Assembly: GCA_017436345.1 (NCBI GenBank)
Contig: JAFSDH010000003.1
Coordinates: forward strand, 1 to 64,000
Length of the DNA: 64,000 nucleotides
Origin: Bacilli bacterium
GTDB taxonomy: Bacteria; Bacillota_I; Bacilli_A; RF39; UBA660
Reading direction: 5' to 3'
This document shows positions 16,769 to 24,837 of the stretch, in pieces (positions within the stretch are counted from its first letter, which is position 1; every line of letters begins with the position of its first letter). Position numbers and translations under genes: made by a program. The notes under the pieces are model-generated. The model did no database searches. It was not told the origin of the DNA and was given only the letters and a program-made list of their open reading frames with translations.

Positions 16769-18313
16769 ATGAAAGAAAAATATTATATATCAACAGCTAT
16801 AGCTTATACATCAGGTAAACCTCATATCGGTAATACTTATGAAATAATCTTAGCTGATGCTATCGCAAGATACAAAAGATTTAAAGGATTTGATGTTTAC
16901 TTCCAAACAGGAACAGATGAACATGGCGAAAAAATCCAATTAAAGGCTGAAGATAAAGGAGTAACACCACAAGAATTTGTTGATGATGTTGCTGATGAAA
17001 TAAAAAGAATTTGGGATTGTATGAATACAACATATGATAGATTTGTAAGAACTACAGATCCTAATCATGAAAGAGTAGTACAAAATATATTTAAGAAACT
17101 ATTTGATCAAGGAGATATTTATCTAGGTAAATATGAAGGTTTATATTGTACTCCTTGTGAATCTTTCTTCACAGAAAGTCAATTAGTAGATGGAAAATGT
17201 CCTGATTGTGGTAGAGAAGTAGCAAAGAAAAGTGAAGAAGCTTACTTCTTTAAATTATCTAAGTACCAAGATCAATTAATTAAATATATTGAAGAACATC
17301 CAGAGTTTATCCAACCAGAATCAAGAAAAAATGAAATGATCAATAACTTCTTAAAACCAGGATTACAAGATTTATGTGTTTCACGTACATCATTTAACTG
17401 GGGAGTACCAGTAGATTTTGATCCTAAACACGTAGTTTATGTATGGTTAGATGCTTTAACAAACTATATTACTAATATAGGATATGACGTAGATAGTCAA
17501 ACTGCTGAATTCAATAAATTATGGCCAGCAGACTTACACTTAATAGGAAAAGATATCATTAGATTCCATACTATTTACTGGCCAATATTCTTAATGGCTT
17601 TAGATTTACCACTACCAAAACAAGTATTTGGACATCCTTGGTTATTATGTGGTAACGATAAGATGAGTAAGTCAAAAGGTAATATTATTTATGCAGATGA
17701 CTTAGCAGATCTTTTTGGAGTAGATGCAGTAAGATACTATGTACTTCATGAAATTCCATTTGCCAACGATGGAACGCTTACTTATGAATTAATGATTGAA
17801 AGAATTAATAGTGACTTAGCTAATATCTTAGGTAACTTAGTAAATAGAACTATTTCAATGGCAAATAAATACTTCGAAGGAACTGTTACTAATAAAAAAG
17901 TTACTGAAGAATTAGACAATGAATTAATTAATCAAATAAATGATTTAGATAAAAATGTAGAAGCAAAAATGGATAAACTAGAAATAGGTGCAGCTTTAGA
18001 TGTAATTTTTGATTTATTAAGAAGAAGTAATAAATACATTGATGAAACAACACCATGGTCTTTAGCTAAAGAAGAAGACAAAAAAGATAGATTAGAAACA
18101 GTTTTATTTAACTTGTTAGAATCTATAAGAGTCGCAGCTATATACTTAAAACCATACTTACCTGAAACATCAGATAATATCTTTACTCAATTAAATACAA
18201 CTAATGATACTACTAATTATGATGAAAATAATTCATATACAGTAGGAACACCGGTACCATTATTCCAAAGAATTGATAAAGAAAAGAAATTAGCTGAAAT
18301 CGAAAATAATTAA
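16769..18313 (+). CDS. metG: Methionyl-tRNA synthetase
   Basis: 514 aa, class I synthetase charging tRNA-Met. The ATG at 16769 is used; upstream in-frame codons lie within dut. HIGH-type signature PHIGN (~17), zinc knuckle CTPCESFF..CPDCGRE (~125-150), KMSKSKGN (~295). It ends soon after the anticodon-binding helical domain and lacks the C-terminal Trbp111-like tRNA-binding domain found in the longer Bacillus enzyme. Controlled by the T-box at 16034-16263. Confidence 0.96.
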   Translation: MKEKYYISTAIAYTSGKPHIGNTYEIILADAIARYKRFKGFDVYFQTGTDEHGEKIQLKAEDKGVTPQEFVDDVADEIKRIWDCMNTTYDRFVRTTDPNHERVVQNIFKKLFDQGDIYLGKYEGLYCTPCESFFTESQLVDGKCPDCGREVAKKSEEAYFFKLSKYQDQLIKYIEEHPEFIQPESRKNEMINNFLKPGLQDLCVSRTSFNWGVPVDFDPKHVVYVWLDALTNYITNIGYDVDSQTAEFNKLWPADLHLIGKDIIRFHTIYWPIFLMALDLPLPKQVFGHPWLLCGNDKMSKSKGNIIYADDLADLFGVDAVRYYVLHEIPFANDGTLTYELMIERINSDLANILGNLVNRTISMANKYFEGTVTNKKVTEELDNELINQINDLDKNVEAKMDKLEIGAALDVIFDLLRRSNKYIDETTPWSLAKEEDKKDRLETVLFNLLESIRVAAIYLKPYLPETSDNIFTQLNTTNDTTNYDENNSYTVGTPVPLFQRIDKEKKLAEIENN

Positions 18314-18321
18314 TAAAATTA

Positions 18322-18352
18322 AACCTCTATGATATAATAACCATGGAGGTTT
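18322..18352 (+). promoter_or_regulatory. Promoter-containing hairpin that hides the tatD ribosome-binding site
   Basis: AACCTC (18322-18327) pairs with GAGGTT (18347-18352); GGAGG is the tatD ribosome-binding site. An extended -10, TGATATAAT (hexamer 18333-18338), lies in the loop, so mRNA from this promoter would start near 18345 and lack the left arm. Confidence 0.65.
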
Positions 18353-18356
18353 TATT

Positions 18357-19115
18357 ATGTATATAGATTCTCATTGTCATTTGTCTAAAGAATATTATGA
18401 TTCTATAGATGAAATAGTTAATAAAGCTAAAGATAATAATGTAAATAAACTAATTATTAGTGGTTGTGATAAAAATGGAATAATTGAAGGATTAGATATA
18501 ATAAATAAATATGAAAATATCTATATGACTATAGGTTTTCATCCAAGTGAGGCAAATATTACAACAGCTGAAGATTTAATATGGTTAGAAAATCTAATAA
18601 AAGAAAATAATAAAATTATCGCAGTAGGAGAAATTGGACTTGATTATTACTGGGTTAAAGATAATAAAGAACAACAACGAGATTTATTTAGAAAGCAACT
18701 TAGTATCGCAACAAGATTAAATTTACCAGTAGTAATTCATTCAAGAGAAGCAACACAGGAAACATATGATATCTTAAAAGAATATGACTTAATAGGAATA
18801 ATTCACTGTTATAGCGGTTCTCTTGAAATGGCTAAAGAATATATAAAATTAGGGTATAAGATAGGTATAGGTGGAGTAGTTACTTTTAAAAATACTAATC
18901 TAGTGGAAGTAGTAAAAGAAATAGATTTAAAAAATATAACTCTAGAAACAGATTCTCCATATCTAGCTCCAACGCCATATCGTGGTAAACAAAATTCTCC
19001 TGAATATATTCCAATAATTGCCCAAAAAATAGCAGAAATAAAAGGAATAACAAAAGAAGAAGTAGGAAAAATAACTACAAATAATATAAAAGAATTATTT
19101 AATATAAATATATAA
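18357..19115 (+). CDS. tatD: TatD family metal-dependent hydrolase
   Basis: 252 aa, TIM-barrel nuclease family (YabD in Bacillus). Metal ligands: DSHCHL at the N-terminus (HxH), GEIGLDYYW (Glu), PVVIHSRE (His), IIHCYSGS (His) and ETDSPYLAP (Asp). Thought to act as a 3'-5' DNA exonuclease or D-tyrosyl-tRNA-type hydrolase; the precise role is unsettled. The metG-tatD-rsmA order is conserved in Bacillota (metS-yabD-yabE-rnmV-rsmA). Here yabE and rnmV are missing between tatD and rsmA. Confidence 0.94.
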   Translation: MYIDSHCHLSKEYYDSIDEIVNKAKDNNVNKLIISGCDKNGIIEGLDIINKYENIYMTIGFHPSEANITTAEDLIWLENLIKENNKIIAVGEIGLDYYWVKDNKEQQRDLFRKQLSIATRLNLPVVIHSREATQETYDILKEYDLIGIIHCYSGSLEMAKEYIKLGYKIGIGGVVTFKNTNLVEVVKEIDLKNITLETDSPYLAPTPYRGKQNSPEYIPIIAQKIAEIKGITKEEVGKITTNNIKELFNINI

Positions 19116-19127
19116 GTAGGTGATATT

Positions 19128-19916
19128 ATGGATTATCAACATAATTTTAAAAAGAAATTTGGACAAAACTTTCTTAATGATGAAAATATTTTAAACAAGA
19201 TAATTAAAGAATCAGAAATACCAGATGATACTTTGGTAATAGAAATAGGTCCTGGTGCAGGAGCATTAACTAATAAATTAAAAGAAGTAGCTAAAAACGT
19301 TCTAGCATATGAAATAGATTTAGATTTACAAAATATATTAATTGATAAATTTAAAGATACAAATGTTACATTTATTTGGGAAGATTTCTTAAATAGAAAC
19401 ATAAAAGAAGATATAAAAGAATATAAATATAGCCATATCTTTGTTGTAGCTAATATTCCATATTACATAACAACACCAATTGTTGAAAAAATAATAAATA
19501 GTGGTGTTGATGTTGAAAAAGTAGTAATTATGGTTCAAAAAGAAGTAGGAGATCGTTTTAGTGCTAAACCGGGTAATAAAGACTATGGTTCAATTAGTGT
19601 TTTCTTAAATTATTATTACAATATAAAAGAATTATTTATTGTAAGTAAAAATTGTTTTACTCCAAGACCTAATGTTGATAGTGTAATTCTTTCTCTTGAA
19701 AAAAGAACAGATAGACCACAAGTCCAAGATGAAAAAGTATTATTTAAACTTATAAAAGATAGTTTTAGATTTAAAAGAAAAAATTTAAGAAATAACTTAA
19801 AAGAATATGACTTAGTAAAAGTAGAAGAAATCTTAAAAAAATATAACAAAGATTTAACAGCAAGAGCAGAAACTTTAGATTTAGAAATATTTGTTGATAT
19901 AGCTAATAACATATAG
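19128..19916 (+). CDS. rsmA: 16S rRNA dimethyladenosine transferase
   Basis: 262 aa, KsgA/RsmA, dimethylating A1518 and A1519 in 16S rRNA. Motifs: KKFGQNFLNDENIL, EIGPGAGALT (SAM motif I), NIPYYITTPIV (motif IV) and FTPRPNVDSVI. AGGTGATATT precedes the ATG. Followed by a hairpin that also spans the yabG start. Confidence 0.96.
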   Translation: MDYQHNFKKKFGQNFLNDENILNKIIKESEIPDDTLVIEIGPGAGALTNKLKEVAKNVLAYEIDLDLQNILIDKFKDTNVTFIWEDFLNRNIKEDIKEYKYSHIFVVANIPYYITTPIVEKIINSGVDVEKVVIMVQKEVGDRFSAKPGNKDYGSISVFLNYYYNIKELFIVSKNCFTPRPNVDSVILSLEKRTDRPQVQDEKVLFKLIKDSFRFKRKNLRNNLKEYDLVKVEEILKKYNKDLTARAETLDLEIFVDIANNI

Positions 19917-19941
19917 AAAAGATTATTAATATAAAAAAAAT

Positions 19942-19980
19942 AAAAGCATATAATGTCTTGGAGATGATTATATGCTTTTT
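19942..19980 (+). promoter_or_regulatory. 13-bp inverted repeat spanning the yabG start: rsmA terminator, yabG promoter and translation block
   Basis: AAAAGCATATAAT (19942-19954) and ATTATATGCTTTT (19967-19979) pair perfectly. The 12-nt loop carries GGAG, the right stem holds the yabG ATG (19972-19974), and T5 follows. The left arm contains TATAAT (19949-19954) within CATATAAT. Confidence 0.7.
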
Positions 19981-20742
19981 AATATTGGTGATTTAGTTAC
20001 AAGAAAGTCTCATAATAATGATGTTATCTTTGAAATAATAAAAATAGAAGATAAAACGGCTTATTTAAAAGGTAAAGATATAAGACTATATGCTGATAGT
20101 CATATAAATGACTTAGTATTAACTCCTAATGAAAATTTAGATAATGATGAAGAAAATATAAATAGAATGAAAGAATTAATATCACTAGATAGAAGTGAGT
20201 ATTTTTATTTGCCAGGAAAAATATTACATATAGATGGAGATAATGAATATTTAGAAAGATGTATAAAATTTTATAAAAAATTAAATATAATGGCATATGG
20301 TTTAAAAATAGATGAAAAAGATATTTCTTTTGAATTAGAAAAATACTTATCTCGATTTAAACCTAATATTTTAGTTATTACAGGACATGACGCTATGTAT
20401 CATCGTAAAGATAAAATAACGTATAAAAATAGTGATAATTTTATAAAAGCTATAGAAGTTGCTAGAAATTATGAAGACAATCAAGAAAGATTAATCATAA
20501 TAGCTGGTGCTTGTCAATCAAACTATGAAGAATTAATAAAAGCAGGAGCTAATTTTGCTAGTTCTCCAAAGAGAGTAAATATCCATGCATTAGATCCCGC
20601 TATAATTGCTTCATCCATAGCCTTATCTGATAGAAATATTCCGATAGATTTATTATCTATAATAGATAGAACAAAATATAAAGAAGAAGGAGTAGGTGGA
20701 ATTATTACAAACGGAACTATGTATAAGGGGTATCCACGATGA
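19972..20742 (+). CDS. yabG: Sporulation-specific protease YabG
   Basis: 256 aa. YabG is a cysteine-type protease that processes spore coat proteins (peptidase U57). The family blocks are clear: FNIGDLVTRKSHNNDVIFEI at the N-terminus, YFYLPGKILHIDGDNEYL (~82-99), NILVITGHDAMYHRK (~137-151), and IIAGACQSNYEELIKAGANF followed by SPKRVNIHALDPA (~185-225). The His in TGHD and Cys in AGACQS are the expected active-site residues. In Bacillus the order is rsmA-yabG-veg, as here. The start codon lies inside a perfect hairpin, suggesting tight control against read-through expression. Confidence 0.93.
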   Translation: MLFNIGDLVTRKSHNNDVIFEIIKIEDKTAYLKGKDIRLYADSHINDLVLTPNENLDNDEENINRMKELISLDRSEYFYLPGKILHIDGDNEYLERCIKFYKKLNIMAYGLKIDEKDISFELEKYLSRFKPNILVITGHDAMYHRKDKITYKNSDNFIKAIEVARNYEDNQERLIIIAGACQSNYEELIKAGANFASSPKRVNIHALDPAIIASSIALSDRNIPIDLLSIIDRTKYKEEGVGGIITNGTMYKGYPR

Positions 20743-20954
20743 ATATAAAGAAAATAAAAGAACAAATAGAACTTTTAAAAAATAAAAAAATTCATTTTAA
20801 AGTAAATGGTTCAAGAAATCAAATAGAAGAATTTGATGGTATTATTACAGAAACATATAATTATATATTTATAATAGAAATAGATAATCTAAAGATAAAA
20901 AAGAGTTTTAGCTACTCTGATGTTTTAATTAACAATATAGAAATTACAAAATAA
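20739..20954 (+). CDS. veg: Veg protein (DUF1021)
   Basis: 71 aa, overlapping the yabG stop by 4 nt. It matches the small beta-rich Veg family: VNGSRNQIEEFDGIITETYNYIFIIEIDNLK, then SFSYSDVLINNIEI (Bacillus: YSYADILTETVELTF). Veg stimulates biofilm gene expression in Bacillus and may affect chromosome replication. Coupling to yabG differs from Bacillus, where veg has its own strong promoter. Confidence 0.88.
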   Translation: MNIKKIKEQIELLKNKKIHFKVNGSRNQIEEFDGIITETYNYIFIIEIDNLKIKKSFSYSDVLINNIEITK

Positions 20955-20959
20955 TATTA

Positions 20960-21002
20960 AATCACTTTTTTTTATGCTAAAATATAATAAAAGAGAGTGA
21001 TT
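20960..21002 (+). promoter_or_regulatory. Promoter-containing hairpin upstream of the 21005 gene
   Basis: Left arm AATCACTTTTTTT (20960-20972) pairs with AAAAGAGAGTGATT (ending 21002), with two G-U pairs. The right arm is the ribosome-binding region GAGAGTGAT, and TATAAT (20983-20988) is in the loop. Own-promoter mRNA would start near 20995. Confidence 0.65.
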
Positions 21003-21004
21003 GT

Positions 21005-22069
21005 ATGATAATTAATTTTTTAGGAGTTTGTGATAGTTCAAATTCATTAAGTGTAATATATTTATTAAAAACAGGTTTAAGTCTTATAACGTCAATAATT
21101 GTTCCAGCTATATTGATATTAATGCTTAGTATTGAAATAGGAAAAATTGTTTTAGGTAAAGAAGAAAATATTAATAAAAATATTAAAGGCGTAGTAACTA
21201 AAATAATAGGTGCTGTACTTGTATATTTTGTACCAACTTTTGTTAACATCTTATTTTCTCTTATGGAAGTAAGTAATGCGTCAATTGTTAATTGTTATAA
21301 TAATGCAACAGCTGATCACATCGAATATCTTTCATCAGTTGAAAAAGCAGATCGCGAATTTGCTAAACAACAAAGAGAAAAAGAAAAAAATAATGCTAAA
21401 ATAGAACGAGAAAAACTTGAAAAAGAACGTGAAAAAGTCCGTCAAGAAAATGAAAAAACAGCAGAAGAAAAAAGAAAAGAACAGGCAGCTGCAGCTAAAG
21501 CAGCAATTGGGGATCCAGATACAGGAAATAAAAGTGGTCCTATAACAACAAATGAAATTGTGTATATAAAAGTTGATGATTTAGCCATTCCTTTATATTA
21601 TTCAGATCATAAAACAACATTTAGCGTAGTTGGTGTAAATAAACAAATTCAAACTCAAATGCATAACATTTTATATAATATAAGTTTATATGTTAAAAAT
21701 AATAGTGATTTAATGCCAAGATTCGAAACAGCAGGATTTTATGTAAATAAAGCTGGATATCATGGTCGTGGTTTAGCGGTAGACTTATTCAATAAATGGT
21801 CTTATCAAAAAAATGGAAAAACATATACTCCATATGATGGTCAAGGAACATGGACGTGGAATCAATATAAAAAGTTTATTTGTGAAGTGTGTAATGGTCA
21901 AGAAAATTGTGAATATAATATAAATTACATCATTTTCGAAAAATATTTTAAAGGAAATGGTTGGTGTTGGGGAGGAAACTGGGGACCTGGTTCATTTGAC
22001 CCAATGCATTATGAATTAAGAGATGGTGCATGCTTAACTAGTAATAAACAAACGGTAAAATGTAATTAA
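21005..22069 (+). CDS. Membrane-anchored M15-type peptidase domain protein
   Basis: 354 aa in three parts. Residues ~10-95 form two hydrophobic helices separated by a short Lys-rich loop, reminiscent of VirB2/TrbC pilin-like modules. Residues ~110-165 are a charged, Glu/Lys/Arg-rich coiled coil ending in an Ala-rich stretch. Residues ~185-354 are a VanY/DacY-like M15 domain with GYHGRGLAVDLF (His and Asp zinc ligands) and FDPMHYEL (His and Glu region), plus paired cysteines (CEVCNGQENC, C near the end) suited to an outside location. Likely trims or binds peptidoglycan peptides. The peptidase call is good; the N-terminal resemblance is tentative. Confidence 0.78.
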   Translation: MIINFLGVCDSSNSLSVIYLLKTGLSLITSIIVPAILILMLSIEIGKIVLGKEENINKNIKGVVTKIIGAVLVYFVPTFVNILFSLMEVSNASIVNCYNNATADHIEYLSSVEKADREFAKQQREKEKNNAKIEREKLEKEREKVRQENEKTAEEKRKEQAAAAKAAIGDPDTGNKSGPITTNEIVYIKVDDLAIPLYYSDHKTTFSVVGVNKQIQTQMHNILYNISLYVKNNSDLMPRFETAGFYVNKAGYHGRGLAVDLFNKWSYQKNGKTYTPYDGQGTWTWNQYKKFICEVCNGQENCEYNINYIIFEKYFKGNGWCWGGNWGPGSFDPMHYELRDGACLTSNKQTVKCN

Positions 22070-22080
22070 GGGTGATAATT

Positions 22081-22776
22081 ATGAAGAAAATAATAACGTT
22101 ATTTTTACTACTATTCATTATTACTGGTTGTAGTAGTAGTGTTACATATGATTTTGGAGAAAAAGACATTAAATCTAATATTGATATTGAATTTCATCAG
22201 GAGGAATTTAAAGACTATATAAATAGTAATATGGTCCATACTGAGGAGAGTTTAAAGACAGAAGATACAACAGAGGAATTTATTATTAGCAAATATAATG
22301 AAACTTCAATCATTGCTTTAAAGAAAGATGATAAATATGAATATTATGAAGGTAATAAATATGAAAAAAATGGGGATAAATATAAATATTCATATAAATA
22401 TGATTTTGATTATGAAAATTTTATAGATAATCACTATTTAAATGAATGTTTTGATTTCTATTTTGTATCAGAAGATGATAATTTTTATCATTACAACATT
22501 AGTGGTAAATTTACATGTGGTAACGACGAAAAAATGCAGTTAATAGTTAAGTCTGATTCAAAAACAATTAATTCAAACTCATCAAATGTAAAAGACGAAA
22601 AACATGTTTGGGATATAAAAACAGAAGATAATAAAATATCTTTCTCTATATCAAAAGAAAATAAAATAGAAGAAAAACAAATAGTAACTACAACACATAT
22701 AATTGGATTAGTTTTAATTGTTATATTAATAGGATTAGCTTTTGTATTTCATAAATTAACTAAAAAAAATGACTAA
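22081..22776 (+). CDS. Lipoprotein with C-terminal membrane anchor, unknown function
   Basis: 231 aa. Lipobox signal MKKIITLFLLLFIITGC (Cys at 17) and a C-terminal hydrophobic segment HIIGLVLIVILIGLAFVF, followed by a positive tail (HKLTKKND). The middle is acidic and tyrosine-rich, without recognised domains. The ATG at 22081 is preferred, with GGGTGAT upstream; a GTG at 22072 overlaps that site. It follows the M15 protein after 11 bp and is likely co-transcribed, suggesting a joint envelope role. Confidence 0.8.
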   Translation: MKKIITLFLLLFIITGCSSSVTYDFGEKDIKSNIDIEFHQEEFKDYINSNMVHTEESLKTEDTTEEFIISKYNETSIIALKKDDKYEYYEGNKYEKNGDKYKYSYKYDFDYENFIDNHYLNECFDFYFVSEDDNFYHYNISGKFTCGNDEKMQLIVKSDSKTINSNSSNVKDEKHVWDIKTEDNKISFSISKENKIEEKQIVTTTHIIGLVLIVILIGLAFVFHKLTKKND

Positions 22777-22787
22777 TGTAAAATATA

Positions 22788-22816
22788 TTGACTTTTATAA
22801 TTCAAAATAATAAAAT
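22788..22816 (+). promoter_or_regulatory. spoVG promoter
   Basis: TTGACT (22788-22793), a 17-bp spacer and TAAAAT (22811-22816). A TAAAGTA/TACTTTA hairpin (22824-22841) would sit at the very 5' end of the mRNA, upstream of the GGGAGG ribosome-binding site. Confidence 0.6.
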
Positions 22817-22858
22817 TAAGGTATAAAGTAAAGATACTTTAAGAGGGAGGATCACAGA

Positions 22859-23140
22859 ATGAAGATTACATCTGTAAATGTTCGCAAAATTAATAAGGAA
22901 AGTTCTCGTATGAAGGGAATCGCATCAGTTTTAATTGATGATAGTTTTGCAGTACACGATATTAGAATTATTGAAGGAGATAATGGATTATTTATTGCTA
23001 TGCCAAGTAGAAAGACAGCTACTGGTGGATATCGCGATATAGCTCATCCAATTAATCCAGAAGTACGTACAATGTTCGAAGAAGCTATTTTTGAAGCTTA
23101 CGAAAATGCTGAAGAACCAACTGACGAAGTAGAAGAATAA
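22859..23140 (+). CDS. spoVG: SpoVG regulator
   Basis: 93 aa. The N-terminal [30 protein letters not shown] and [23 protein letters not shown] are the SpoVG signature. In Bacillus it is a nucleic-acid-binding protein affecting asymmetric septation and many other traits. The acidic C-terminus is normal. A strong hairpin terminator follows directly. Also present in non-spore-formers, so by itself it does not prove sporulation. Confidence 0.97.
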   Translation: MKITSVNVRKINKESSRMKGIASVLIDDSFAVHDIRIIEGDNGLFIAMPSRKTATGGYRDIAHPINPEVRTMFEEAIFEAYENAEEPTDEVEE

Positions 23141-23141
23141 G

Positions 23142-23165
23142 AAAAGACCAAATGGTCTTTTTTTT
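23142..23165 (+). terminator. spoVG terminator
   Basis: AAAAGACCA and TGGTCTTTT with a 2-nt nominal loop, then further T residues. Confidence 0.9.
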
Positions 23166-23214
23166 AGTTATAAAAACATATACAATACATATAATTATCT
23201 AGGAGGAAATACAT

Positions 23215-23499
23215 ATGGATAATAATATAGATAATTATAATCATGCTATAAACTTAATAGAAAGAAAAAATATGTTAATAACAGGGGTAAAAAAAATAGA
23301 TAATTTTGATAGTGAAGAATTTTTAATGGATACAGTAATGGGATATTTAATTATAAAAGGAAATGAATTAGAATTACTTAAACTAGATACAATGCAACAA
23401 ACAGTATCTATAAAAGGACAAATAAATAGTTTAGCATATATTGAAAATCCTAAAACCAAAGAAAAAGATTCTGGATTAATCAATAGGTTATTTAAGTAA
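23215..23499 (+). CDS. yabP: Sporulation protein YabP
   Basis: 94 aa. It matches YabP/YqfC family spacing: HAINLIERKNMLITGVKKIDNFDSEEFLMDTVMGYLIIKGNEL, then IKGQINSLAYIE and the terminal GLINRLFK (Bacillus GFFSKLFK). Needed for spore development in Bacillus, made in the mother cell. AGGAGG stands 8 nt before the ATG; CATATAAT (23188-23195) upstream resembles a mother-cell sigma -10. The stop overlaps the yabQ start (TAATG). Confidence 0.9.
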   Translation: MDNNIDNYNHAINLIERKNMLITGVKKIDNFDSEEFLMDTVMGYLIIKGNELELLKLDTMQQTVSIKGQINSLAYIENPKTKEKDSGLINRLFK

Positions 23500-23780
23500 T
23501 GAACTTAAAAGAACAATTATTAACAATATTTATATCTATACTATATGGATTCTTTACTTATTTACTTTTTTATATAAATAGAAATATATTATCTAATAAA
23601 AATATCTTAAAAAAAATAATAATAAATTTATTATTTGTATTAGATTTAGTATTAATGTATTTTATAATTATTAAAAAAATAAATGATGGAGTTTTAACTT
23701 ATTATTCATATATATGTATAATAATAGGAATATTACTTCAAAAATATATAATTAATATAAAAAAAACTTATAAAAAATAA
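23499..23780 (+). CDS. yabQ: Spore cortex protein YabQ
   Basis: 93 aa with about three hydrophobic segments (YGFFTYLLFYI, INLLFVLDLVLMYFIII, SYICIIIGILL). It overlaps yabP by one base. YabQ is a membrane protein required for cortex formation in Bacillus. Shorter than the Bacillus protein (~210 aa), but length varies widely in the family. The call depends strongly on the pairing with yabP and the pattern INDGVLTYYSYICIIIGILL (Bacillus: VNEGELRFYIFLALLCGY). divIC, the next gene in Bacillus, is absent. Confidence 0.82.
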   Translation: MNLKEQLLTIFISILYGFFTYLLFYINRNILSNKNILKKIIINLLFVLDLVLMYFIIIKKINDGVLTYYSYICIIIGILLQKYIINIKKTYKK

Positions 23781-23791
23781 GTTTTTTTTTT
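23761..23791 (+). terminator. yabPQ terminator
   Basis: AAAAAACTTAT and ATAAGTTTTTT, a perfect 11-bp stem with a 5-nt loop and T10 tail, overlapping the yabQ stop. Confidence 0.9.
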
Positions 23792-23798
23792 GACATCA

Positions 23799-23827
23799 AT
23801 GACATCTATACTATTTTATAGTATAAT
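23799..23827 (+). promoter_or_regulatory. Promoter of the gdpP-like/rplI/dnaB operon
   Basis: ATGACA (23799-23804), a 17-bp spacer and TATAAT (23822-23827). Start near 23834, 10-15 nt before the AAGGAGG ribosome-binding site. Confidence 0.7.
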
Positions 23828-23856
23828 AAAATCGGGTATTTTTAAGGAGGAACTAC

Positions 23857-24825
23857 ATGAATATAAATGAAAATTCACAAGAGTTAGTAAATATGATTAC
23901 AGAAGCATCAACTATTTTCTTAATGGCACATAAAGATTTAGATTTAGATGCGATTAATAGTTGTATTGGAATAGATTACTTTTTAAAAAAATATAAGAAA
24001 AAAGCTTATATTATTATTGATGATAAAAGAAAAGAACCAGGTGTAAAAAAAGTATTACAAAACTTAGATAAAAAAATAAAATTAATTAAAAGTAGTAAAG
24101 TAATTAATAAAAAAGATTCTAAAAGTATTTTAATTATATTAGATACAAATAAAGCAAAGCTAACACAAAATTCTGATATAATTAAACAATTTGATAAAAT
24201 TATAAATATTGATCATCATGATAAATCAATCGAAAGTATACAATCTTCTCTAAGTATTATTGATAGTAGTGCATCAAGTACTTGCGAAATGATTATAGAA
24301 TTAATTGAAAATAATAATATAGAATTAAATAGTTATATATCAACTTTATTATTAGGTGGTATAATATTAGACACAAACTATTTTAAGTCTCATTCAACAG
24401 CAAAAACATTTTATTATAGTTATCGTTTAATGGATAATGGTGCTAAAATGTGTGATATTAATGAGTGGTTAAAACAAGATATTAAAGATTATAAAAGAAG
24501 ACAAAAAATAATTTCAACAGTTAAAGTAATAAATGATATAGCAATAGCAAAAGGAACACAACGTAGTGAATATCAAAAAGAAGAAATAGCTAAAACGGCT
24601 GATAGTTTATTAACTTTTAACAAGATAAAAGCATCATTTGTAATTGCTAAAATCGATAAAAATGTTGTTGGAATAAGCGGTAGATCAAATGGCAGTATAA
24701 ATGTTGGTAAAGTATTAGAGCAATTTAATGGTGGTGGAAGTGAAACAGAAGCAGCCGCTAGAATTGAAGATGACAACATAAATAATGTAATAGAAGAACT
24801 TTCAAAATTAATAAGAAATCTATAA
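23857..24825 (+). CDS. Sensorless GdpP-type DHH/DHHA1 phosphodiesterase (probable c-di-AMP hydrolase)
   Basis: 322 aa made only of DHH and DHHA1 domains. Motifs: AHKDLDLDA (DxD, ~25-33), LDTNKAK, IDHHDKS (~117-123) and the DHHA1 block KIKASFVIAKIDKNVVGISGRSNGSINVGKVLEQF. Full-length GdpP has two membrane helices, PAS and a degenerate GGDEF domain before this part (about 650 aa). None of that is encoded upstream. The closing GGGH of DHHA1 reads GGGS. The order gdpP-rplI-dnaB is that of Bacillus (yybT-rplI-dnaC), which supports descent from GdpP rather than NrnA/Pde2. Confidence 0.82.
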   Translation: MNINENSQELVNMITEASTIFLMAHKDLDLDAINSCIGIDYFLKKYKKKAYIIIDDKRKEPGVKKVLQNLDKKIKLIKSSKVINKKDSKSILIILDTNKAKLTQNSDIIKQFDKIINIDHHDKSIESIQSSLSIIDSSASSTCEMIIELIENNNIELNSYISTLLLGGIILDTNYFKSHSTAKTFYYSYRLMDNGAKMCDINEWLKQDIKDYKRRQKIISTVKVINDIAIAKGTQRSEYQKEEIAKTADSLLTFNKIKASFVIAKIDKNVVGISGRSNGSINVGKVLEQFNGGGSETEAAARIEDDNINNVIEELSKLIRNL

Positions 24826-24837
24826 GGGAGGGATATT

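Noticed and set aside
17377-17392. TGTTTCACGTACATCA in metG resembling parS
   Set aside because: Only the left half-site is intact; the right half fails, so no palindrome.
23790-23795. TTGACA upstream of the gdpP-like gene
   Set aside because: It has no -10 at usable spacing (closest options give 11 bp or mismatched hexamers); ATGACA-17-TATAAT just downstream fits better.
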